Shown here: one piece after another, positions 1 to 5,119 of the stretch
Layout: every line of letters starts with the position of its first letter
Position numbering within the stretch: position 1 is the stretch's first letter
Source: JAYZVT01 sp050248375
GTDB taxonomy: Bacteria > Pseudomonadota > Alphaproteobacteria > Rhizobiales > Methyloligellaceae
Direction of reading: 5' to 3'
NCBI GenBank assembly: GCA_050248375.1
Contig: JBFWSL010000226.1
Location: 1-6,013 of the forward strand
Length of the DNA: 6,013 bases
The notes under the pieces: generated by a model
What the model was told of the DNA's origin: nothing
Database searches by the model: none
The model's input: the letters and a program-made list of their open reading frames with translations, nothing else
Position numbers and translations under genes: made by a program

Positions 1-1
1 C

Positions 2-721
2 CGGCAATTGGAGCCATCGGTGAGCGAGGCCTATCAATGCGGTGTGTACCTGCCGGACGAGGGCATGATCGTCGATCCCGGCGCCCTGCTGCACGCCTGC
101 GTTGCCGCGCTTCGGAAAGGCGGGGCCCGCTTCGTTAAGGCGGACGTGCGCGGCATCGAGTTCGGAAGCGACTGCCCTGTCTCGTTGAAGACTTCCGAGG
201 GCCCGCTTCCCTTCCGTTCCCTGGTTATTGCGGCCGGCGCATGGTCTGCGCGCCTGGCCGCCGTGCTCGACGGCCATGTGCCTCTGGAAACCCAGAGGGG
301 CTATCACGTGATGTTGCCTGATAGCGGCGTGGAGTTGCGGCGGCCGGTTGTCGCCGCTGACGCGAAATGCTTCATCACGCCGATGGAGCATGGTTTGCGT
401 GTAGCGGGCACTGTGGAATTCGCCGGTCTCGAGGCGTCGCCCGACATGCGCAGGGCGGACGCCCTTGTCCGCCATGCCCGCAGGATGTTTCCGCAACTGA
501 GCGTCGAGCGAAAGGCGGAGTGGATGGGTCACCGCCCATGCCTGCCCGACACCATCCCGGTGATCGGCCGCTCACCAAGGTTCCGCAACGTCTTCTACGC
601 GTTCGGTCATGGCCATTTGGGCCTGACGGGCGCACCAATGACCGCGCAACTGATCTCCGACCTCGTGCTGGAGCGCCCGGCCGCCATCGACGTGTCGCCC
701 TACCGGTTTGATCGCTTCTAA
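2..721 (+). CDS. DadA-like FAD-dependent oxidoreductase, 5' partial
   Basis: Only the C-terminal part of this gene is in the window. The frame is open to the left edge, and the TTG at position 8 is internal. Seen, counting residues from position 8: EGMIVDP near 18-24, the LVIAAGAWS segment near 72-80 that precedes the FAD-contacting region in the DAO (D-amino-acid oxidase/dehydrogenase) family, QRGYH at 96-100, W172-G174-R176-P177 with LPD at 179-181, and the terminal FGHGHLGLTGAP block at 199-210. These are hallmarks of COG0665/DadA-like flavoenzymes. The N-terminal GxGxxG FAD-binding fold is missing; the family is usually about 410-420 residues, so roughly 180 lie upstream. Such enzymes oxidise an amine or amino acid to an imine that hydrolyses to an oxo-acid; the substrate cannot be read here. 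The TAA stop at 719-721 overlaps the TAG stop of the opposite-strand GTPase gene. It probably belongs to an operon extending to the left. Confidence 0.9.
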   Translation, partial: RQLEPSVSEAYQCGVYLPDEGMIVDPGALLHACVAALRKGGARFVKADVRGIEFGSDCPVSLKTSEGPLPFRSLVIAAGAWSARLAAVLDGHVPLETQRGYHVMLPDSGVELRRPVVAADAKCFITPMEHGLRVAGTVEFAGLEASPDMRRADALVRHARRMFPQLSVERKAEWMGHRPCLPDTIPVIGRSPRFRNVFYAFGHGHLGLTGAPMTAQLISDLVLERPAAIDVSPYRFDRF

Positions 722-1773
722 CGCGAGAACGTGACGGGGCGTCCCCCGGCGTTCGATCCTGTGAGGCAAGAAAAGACTTCCGCCAGCTCCGGCCGCGAAA
801 TCTCGCGGGTAATGGCGATGAGTCTCGGCCGCTTGTCATCCGAGGGCCACGCCTCCAACCTGTGCGGCGGGCTAATGACATGCTGCACGGCCTGCACCAC
901 ATAAGGACGCCTAGGCTGGTCTATCTCGATGAACCCCTTGATACGAAGAAGGTCGGGTCCGTTCAGGCGGCGCAGCGCGTCCACCCAGTCCGAATATCGA
1001 GGCCAGGTGGTCACTCCACCCAGCAGGAACAGGTCCGAACGAAACTCGTGATGATGATGCTCATGACCGGACCGGCGGTGATGGCGGCCCTTTGCTTCCC
1101 TTGCGTATGCGGGAGCGGCGCCGATGTCGCCCGCATTCATATGCCGAAGAGTATTCCCGTCCCCGAACCAGCCAAGATACGCACCCTGCTCGCGGACATC
1201 GATCACGGCAGTTGGATTGAGTGCCCGCACGAACCGGCCGAGTGCAGAAATGCATTCCTGATCGGCGAGATCTTCTTTGGTGATGACGATGCGGTCGGCA
1301 CAGGCCACCTGCCGCGCCGCATCCCGGTAGCTCGCGAGCGTCTCCTCGCCCAGCAGCCCGTCCACTGTCGCAAGCACACCGGCCAGGCCAAAGTTCCTGC
1401 TGAGGAAATAGTCGCCGATCAAGACACTGAGAATCGGGGCAGGATCCGCGAGGCCCGAGGTTTCCACAATGATCCGCCGGAACGGTGGAATTTGACCGCG
1501 CGCCCGCCGGAACATCAAATCCTCTAATGTCGGCTTGAGCCCCTTTGAAGCCATGCAACAAAGACAGCCGTTGTCGAGGAGGACGACTTCCTCGTCCCCC
1601 TCCGAAACGATCAGATGATCTATCCCGATCTCCCCGAACTCGTTCACGATGATTGCGGTATCCTGCAACTCCGGTCGCTTGAGCAGCCGGTTGATCAGCG
1701 TGGTCTTGCCGCTGCCGAGAAAGCCGGTGATCACGAAAATCGGGATTCGTTCGGATTTGTCAGTAGCTGTCAT
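718..1773 (-). CDS. CobW/COG0523-family GTPase, putative metallochaperone
   Basis: A G3E-class P-loop GTPase of the CobW/YciC/nitrile-hydratase-activator group, which delivers metal ions to target metalloproteins or works under metal limitation in the cytoplasm. Numbered from the ATG at 1773 (351 aa): Walker A GFLGSGKTT at 17-25; the metal-binding CLCC motif (CxCC) at 70-73, preceded by LDNG; ETSGLADP at 104-111; the guanine-specificity TKED at 165-168; a His-rich stretch with HEHHHH at 231-242; and the C-terminal CobW domain starting near LLRIKGFIEID (275-285). Length and domain order are normal. ATG 1773 is preferred because it sits directly before the conserved IPIFVITGFLG strand and has a weak GGGA about 9 nt upstream. 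An in-frame GTG at 1818 would add 15 residues but has no ribosome-binding site. It is divergent from the MocR regulator gene and convergent with the oxidoreductase gene. The metal and client are not known; the nearby amidohydrolase is a candidate client by inference. Confidence 0.93.
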   Translation of the reverse strand: MTATDKSERIPIFVITGFLGSGKTTLINRLLKRPELQDTAIIVNEFGEIGIDHLIVSEGDEEVVLLDNGCLCCMASKGLKPTLEDLMFRRARGQIPPFRRIIVETSGLADPAPILSVLIGDYFLSRNFGLAGVLATVDGLLGEETLASYRDAARQVACADRIVITKEDLADQECISALGRFVRALNPTAVIDVREQGAYLGWFGDGNTLRHMNAGDIGAAPAYAREAKGRHHRRSGHEHHHHEFRSDLFLLGGVTTWPRYSDWVDALRRLNGPDLLRIKGFIEIDQPRRPYVVQAVQHVISPPHRLEAWPSDDKRPRLIAITREISRPELAEVFSCLTGSNAGGRPVTFSR

Positions 1774-1818
1774 GTGCCATCGTCCCGGCTCCGTCGAAAG
1801 ATCGGTGGGCCTTTCCAC

Positions 1819-1962
1819 TGTATTGCGAAACCGCCACGGTAATCTGCATAAGGATCGTGCATTTCGGGGATACAGTGCACAAGAATTGTATCATTATCTG
1901 GTACACTGAGTCGCATCCGACCTGCCGCCGGGAAGGCTGGCTCGCGAGACACGGGAGACGAC
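1819..1962. promoter_or_regulatory. Divergent control region with candidate MocR operator
   Basis: This spacer lies between the GTPase gene (leftward) and the MocR gene (rightward), so it should carry both promoters. The core 1869-1908 contains an inverted repeat, GATACA (1869-1874) and TGTATC (1887-1892), with 12 bases between the arms. It also has two imperfect direct copies 31 bp apart, GATACAGTG (1869-1877) and GGTACACTG (1900-1908, 7 of 9 identical). The 8-mers GATACAGT and AATTGTAT recur in the spacer upstream of the amidohydrolase gene (the second as its reverse complement). MocR proteins commonly bind such spaced direct or inverted sites and autoregulate, so this is the likely operator. 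No convincing -35/-10 pair could be chosen for either direction. Confidence 0.55.
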
Positions 1963-3351
1963 ATGGGCGAAAACTGGATTCCGGATATCACCGGCCGCCG
2001 TGGTCCGCTCTACAAGGCGATCGTTGACGCCCTGAATGGCGACGTTCGCGAAGGACGACTGCCGCCGGGCCATCGGCTCCCGCCCCACAGGAAGCTGGCG
2101 GAAAGCCTGGGCGTAACGCTGGGCACGGTCACCAGGGCCTATGGCGAAGCGCGGCGGCAGGGCCTCGTTGTCGGAGAGCCCGGCCGCGGCACCTACGTCC
2201 GCGGCGATTTCAGCGGTGCCGGAGGCTATCCGACAGTTCACCGCGCCGATGACGTGATCGACCTCACGCTCAACCAGCCGGCCGTCGACTACGGCAGCGA
2301 CCTGCTCGCCGAGACCATGGTGGGCCTGTCGCGGCGCTGGGACCTGATGACGCTCCTCGACTATCAGCTCGCGCCTGGCATACAGCGGCACCGCGCCGCG
2401 GGATCCGAATGGTGCGGCCGCGCCGGCGTTCAGGTGAACCCCGACCAGGTCGTGGTCTGCAGCGGCGCCCAGCAGGGCCTGTGGGCGGCGATCAACTGCG
2501 TGGCGCGGCCAGGCCAGGCCATTGCGTGCGAGCGCCTGAGCTATCCCGGACTGCGCCGGATTACCGATTTTCTCGGCATTCAACTGTTGGGCGTTGAAGC
2601 CGACGCCAACGGAATCGTCCCCGACGCGCTGGAGGAAACCCTGCGGCGACAGCAGGTTGCAGCCATCGTCTGTACGCCCAACTGCCACAACCCGACGACC
2701 GCGACCCTGACCCCTGAACGCCGCTTGCGCATCGTCGAACTGGCGGACACCCATGACGTTCCGATCATCGAGGACGATGTTTTCGGACAGTTGCGGGGCT
2801 CCAGCTTCAAGCCGCTGCAAACCTTGCTGCCCGACAATGTTCTCTATGTCTCCAGCGTCTCGAAGAGCCTCGCCCCGGGATTCCGCCTCGGCTACCTGGC
2901 GGTGCCGGATCGCCTCATCCCCCAGGTCACGCAGGCAATTCATACCACCACCTGGTCCGCCTCGACCTTGGCGGCCGAGGTGGTCACGCAGTGGGTCGAG
3001 CAAGGACGCTGCGACAGGCTTCTTGCCTGGCATCACGGCGAGATCGGACGCCGCCTGCAGGTCTTGCGGCAGGCGTTCGAAGGGCTCGACTACTGGTGCG
3101 ACCCCGGCTGCTATCACGTCTGGCTCAGGCTGCCGCCGGCCTGGCCCGCGGAAGAGTTCGCGGCCACGCTGAAGCTGCACCGGGTGGCGGTGACCATCGG
3201 TTCCGTGTTCGCCGTTTCCGGCGACCGTGAGATCGGCGCGGTCCGCATCGGAATAGGCGGTCCTCCGACCATCCAGTTGCTCAGGGAAGCGGCGCAGGTC
3301 ATAGCGCGGGTGGCACGCGAACAGCCCACCGTTCACGCCGCCATTATCTGA
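1963..3351 (+). CDS. MocR-type GntR-family regulator with aminotransferase-like domain
   Basis: A 462-aa transcription factor of the MocR subfamily (PdxR, GabR, TauR, EnuR type). Residues about 14-80 form the GntR winged helix-turn-helix: LYKAI, then RLPPGHRLPPHRKLAESLG, then TVTRAY and GRGTYV. Residues about 95-455 form a fold-type-I aminotransferase domain. Visible PLP-site positions are N243 (in PNCHNPTT), D271 (in IIEDDVF, pairs with the pyridine nitrogen), the Schiff-base lysine K301 in SSVSKSLAPGFRLGY, the phosphate-contacting R308, and R428 in AVRIGIG, which in aminotransferases holds the substrate carboxylate. The usual Tyr of the DxxY motif is Phe274. Retention of K301 and R428 suggests that the protein binds PLP and senses an amino acid or amine. 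The ATG at 1963 has GGGAG 5 nt upstream (1953-1957). It lies between two spacers with shared repeat motifs and probably controls both. Subfamily assignment is firm; the effector is unknown. Confidence 0.95.
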   Translation: MGENWIPDITGRRGPLYKAIVDALNGDVREGRLPPGHRLPPHRKLAESLGVTLGTVTRAYGEARRQGLVVGEPGRGTYVRGDFSGAGGYPTVHRADDVIDLTLNQPAVDYGSDLLAETMVGLSRRWDLMTLLDYQLAPGIQRHRAAGSEWCGRAGVQVNPDQVVVCSGAQQGLWAAINCVARPGQAIACERLSYPGLRRITDFLGIQLLGVEADANGIVPDALEETLRRQQVAAIVCTPNCHNPTTATLTPERRLRIVELADTHDVPIIEDDVFGQLRGSSFKPLQTLLPDNVLYVSSVSKSLAPGFRLGYLAVPDRLIPQVTQAIHTTTWSASTLAAEVVTQWVEQGRCDRLLAWHHGEIGRRLQVLRQAFEGLDYWCDPGCYHVWLRLPPAWPAEEFAATLKLHRVAVTIGSVFAVSGDREIGAVRIGIGGPPTIQLLREAAQVIARVAREQPTVHAAII

Positions 3352-3442
3352 AACGGCCCCGCAGCCACCCGATACGCATCGATACAGTTTTCTATACTGT
3401 CTCGCAAAATAAGAATACAATTGATACGCTATATGTCGGCAT

Positions 3443-3462
3443 CCCGGATTCCCGCATCCGGG
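3443..3462 (+). other. Perfect 7-bp inverted repeat (possible leader hairpin)
   Basis: CCCGGAT (3443-3449) and ATCCGGG (3456-3462) are exact reverse complements around a 6-base loop. The hairpin would form in the leader of the amidohydrolase mRNA or in the 3' tail of the MocR transcript. A run of five T lies at 3476-3480, 13 bases after the stem, which is too distant for a standard intrinsic terminator. Its role is unknown. Confidence 0.35.
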
Positions 3463-3505
3463 CACCGCCGCAGGATTTTTGACCGTATCTCTTTCCGGCC
3501 AGCGT

Positions 3506-3510
3506 GAGGG
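3506..3510 (+). promoter_or_regulatory. Ribosome-binding site that sets the amidohydrolase start
   Basis: GAGGG ends 5 bases before the ATG at 3516. It overlaps the in-frame GTG at 3504, so that GTG is part of the Shine-Dalgarno region rather than the start. Confidence 0.75.
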
Positions 3511-3515
3511 CACCA

Positions 3516-4877
3516 ATGGAATTTGATTTGTTGGTCCGCAACGGCGATGTCGTCTTTCCGGAGCATGGCGTCGTTCCTGCGGATATCGGCGTCAGCAGCG
3601 GCAAGATCGCCGCCATTCTCGCCCCGGGAACGCCTGTCGGGGGCGCAAGGCGAGAACTGGATGCCGCGGGCCTGCATGTCATGCCCGGCCTGATCGACGC
3701 TCACATGCACATCGCCATCGCCGGCACCGAGGATGCCTATGCAACCGAGACCGCCTTCGCCGCCGCGGGAGGCTTCACGACGGTGCTCACCTATCTCCTC
3801 CAAAGCGTGGCCTATTCCGAAGTGTTCGCCCGCGAGAAGGAGAAGGTCCAGTCCCAGGCCTATATCGACGTGGGATTCCATTTCGGCATGGCCAAGGAGG
3901 AGCACCTGGCGGAGCTTGGCCACTATGTCCGGCAATACGGCGTGGTGTCGTTCAAGAACTTCATGAACTTCAAGAACGACGAGGGCCTGTATCTCGGCCT
4001 CACCGGTACGGACGACGGCTATCTGCTCGATCTCGTCCGCGATGTCGCCGGATACGAAGGCGTCACGCTGGTCATTCACGCGGAAGACATAGAAATTGTT
4101 CGCCGCTGGCGGGCGCGGCTGCAGGAACAAGGCAGGGACGGTCTCAGGGCCTGGGCGGACTCCAAGCCACCAATCAACGAAGCCGAGAATACCAGGCGCG
4201 TGATGTACTACGCCGAAAGCGTCGGGTGCCCACTCTACTTCCCTCACGCCAACTCCCTGCTAACGCTCAACGAGATACGCGAGTACCGCAAGCACTATCC
4301 GCGAATCTGGCTTGAGACCTGCCCCGCGTATCTGACCCACACCTATGACTCCGAAGTCGGAAACCTTGGAAAGGCGAATCCGCCGCTGCGATCACAAGAA
4401 GATCGCGAGGCGCTTTGGGACGCGCTGGCCGACGGCACTATCGACGTCGTCGCTTCCGACCATGTGCCGCGCAAGAAATCGACCAAGACCGGTAGCGTAT
4501 GGCAGGCTTCGCAGGGGTTCCCGGGAACCGCCTATATCCTGCCCGTGCTGCTCAGCGAGGGCTATCACAAGGGACGGCTGGACCTGAAGCGTGTGTCGCA
4601 ACTCGTTGCCGCGAATCCCGCCAAGGCGTTCGGACTGGACAGACGAAAGGGCGGCATCTTCGTAGGCGCCGATGCGGACCTCACGCTTGTCGACCTCGGC
4701 AAGGAAGTGACGGTAGACGGTGCGAGCCTCGGCTCGTTCGCCGACTACAGTCTCTACGATGGTTGGAAGTTCAAGGGATGGCCAGTAACGACAATCGTCC
4801 GTGGCGAACTCGTCATGGAGGATTCTGTCATTACCGGAAACCCCGGATGGGGCGAATACATCGCGCGTCCATGTTGA
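3516..4877 (+). CDS. Dihydropyrimidinase/hydantoinase-like metal-dependent amidohydrolase
   Basis: A 453-aa cyclic amidohydrolase with the full family length, ending in the typical RGELVMED and GNPGWGEYI tail. The N- and C-terminal parts form the small beta-sandwich domain and residues about 55-380 the TIM barrel. All six binuclear-metal ligands are present: H63 and H65 (DAHMH), K147 (SFKNFM, the lysine carboxylated in this family), H188 (VIHAED), H244 (FPHANS) and D315 (ASDHVP). ETCPAYL (267-273) and NPPLR (288-292) are also family signatures. Two pocket positions differ from the D-hydantoinase sequence as I recall it: the catalytic Tyr of KVFMAY is Phe152 (KNFMNF), and the substrate-contacting Asn of PNG is Gln333 (SQGFPG). 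The stereochemistry-gate loop after F152 is also different. Hydrolysis of a cyclic amide, ureide or imide is likely; the exact substrate is not. Dihydropyrimidinase, hydantoinase or a dihydroorotase-like enzyme of other specificity all remain possible. The preceding gene encodes a MocR regulator that probably controls it. Confidence 0.93.
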   Translation: MEFDLLVRNGDVVFPEHGVVPADIGVSSGKIAAILAPGTPVGGARRELDAAGLHVMPGLIDAHMHIAIAGTEDAYATETAFAAAGGFTTVLTYLLQSVAYSEVFAREKEKVQSQAYIDVGFHFGMAKEEHLAELGHYVRQYGVVSFKNFMNFKNDEGLYLGLTGTDDGYLLDLVRDVAGYEGVTLVIHAEDIEIVRRWRARLQEQGRDGLRAWADSKPPINEAENTRRVMYYAESVGCPLYFPHANSLLTLNEIREYRKHYPRIWLETCPAYLTHTYDSEVGNLGKANPPLRSQEDREALWDALADGTIDVVASDHVPRKKSTKTGSVWQASQGFPGTAYILPVLLSEGYHKGRLDLKRVSQLVAANPAKAFGLDRRKGGIFVGADADLTLVDLGKEVTVDGASLGSFADYSLYDGWKFKGWPVTTIVRGELVMEDSVITGNPGWGEYIARPC

Positions 4878-5014
4878 CAGCGGCACGATCCGAAAAATCG
4901 CCCGTTTCCGGAAGAAGCCGTGCCGCAAGCCGTAACATGGAGCAAGCCGTAACATGGAGAACGGCCCCCGCCGCCGGCGGAGAAGCAGCAATCTTCTGAT
5001 TTCATTGGGAATAG
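4878..5014. other. Spacer between the amidohydrolase gene and the tRNA fragment
   Basis: This 137-nt stretch holds the 17-bp tandem repeat at 4925-4959 and a GC-rich palindrome, CCGCCGGCGG, at 4971-4980. The palindrome is not followed by a T-run, so it is not a convincing intrinsic terminator. No coding sequence is supported. Confidence 0.5.
4925..4959. repeat. Two-copy tandem repeat, 17-bp unit
   Basis: The unit GCAAGCCGTAACATGGA occurs exactly twice, at 4925-4941 and 4942-4958, and the next base (4959) continues the period. A partial copy, AAGCCGT, lies just upstream at 4915-4921. The repeat is in the spacer downstream of the amidohydrolase stop. It may be slippage-generated sequence or a protein-binding iteron; nothing decides between them. 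Confidence 0.8.
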
Positions 5015-5061
5015 TGGTAGCGGAGGAGGGACTCGAACCCCCGACACGCGGATTATGATTC
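5015..5061 (-). other. 3' fragment of tRNA-Met(CAU), putative integrase attachment site
   Basis: Read on the minus strand, this is tRNA positions 30-76. It has anticodon CAU at 5057-5055 with U33 before it and AA after it, the 3' anticodon-stem strand TCCGC, a five-base variable loop, a T arm of GGGGG/TTCGAGT/CCCTC, the acceptor strand CTCCGCT, discriminator A, and an encoded CCA (5017-5015). Upstream (5062 onward) the sequence no longer fits a tRNA: positions 27-29 cannot pair, and there is no D arm or 5' acceptor strand. It is therefore a truncated copy, not a working gene. Tyrosine recombinases often use tRNA 3' ends as att cores, and the recombinase gene stops 58 bp away, so this is most likely an att core (attL/attR). 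The 58-bp gap (5062-5119) is noticeably AT-rich. Isotype Met (elongator) is inferred from the CAU anticodon and its resemblance to alphaproteobacterial tRNA-Met. Confidence 0.85.
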
Positions 5062-5119
5062 TTATACTCTTGCTTGATTTACTTTAGCAAAATAACTTCT
5101 TGTTGCATTTTTGTCGCGT

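Larger units (their letters stand above)
3352..3515 (+). promoter_or_regulatory. Control region and leader of the amidohydrolase gene
   Basis: The spacer carries GATAC half-sites at 3371, 3381 and 3423, the first two exactly 10 bp apart (one helical turn). The 8-mer GATACAGT (3381-3388) is identical to 1869-1876 in the upstream divergent spacer, and ATACAATT (3415-3422) is the reverse complement of 1884-1891. ACAGT (3384-3388) and ACTGT (3396-3400) form an inverted repeat around a 7-base spacer. I infer that the MocR protein binds here to control the amidohydrolase gene. A TATACT at 3394-3399 resembles a -10 box and would lie within the operator, but no matching -35 is evident. The MocR and amidohydrolase genes may also be partly cotranscribed, since no clear terminator separates them. 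Confidence 0.55.

Noticed and set aside
862..1527. A 221-codon plus-strand open frame over the GTPase gene
   Set aside because: It is a shadow of the GTPase coding strand; its composition merely mirrors that gene and no domain is visible.
1774..1818. GTG at 1818 as the GTPase start, adding 15 residues
   Set aside because: There is no Shine-Dalgarno sequence at a suitable distance, and the extension precedes the normal family N-terminus; kept only as an alternative.
1894..3516. A 540-codon open frame on the minus strand across the MocR gene
   Set aside because: It lies fully antisense to a gene with clear domain signatures, its translation shows no recognisable motif, and long antisense frames are expected in GC-rich coding DNA.
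3429..4247. A 272-codon minus-strand open frame over the amidohydrolase gene
   Set aside because: It is antisense to the well-supported amidohydrolase, and no motif or plausible ribosome-binding site supports it.
4968..4997. Intrinsic terminator after the amidohydrolase gene (CCGCC/GGCGG and AGAAG/CTTCT inverted repeats)
   Set aside because: The stems are only 5 bp and neither is followed by a T-run on either strand.
5015..5090. A complete tRNA-Met gene
   Set aside because: Upstream of tRNA position 30 the bases do not pair with the anticodon-stem or acceptor strands and no D arm can be found, so only a 3' fragment exists.
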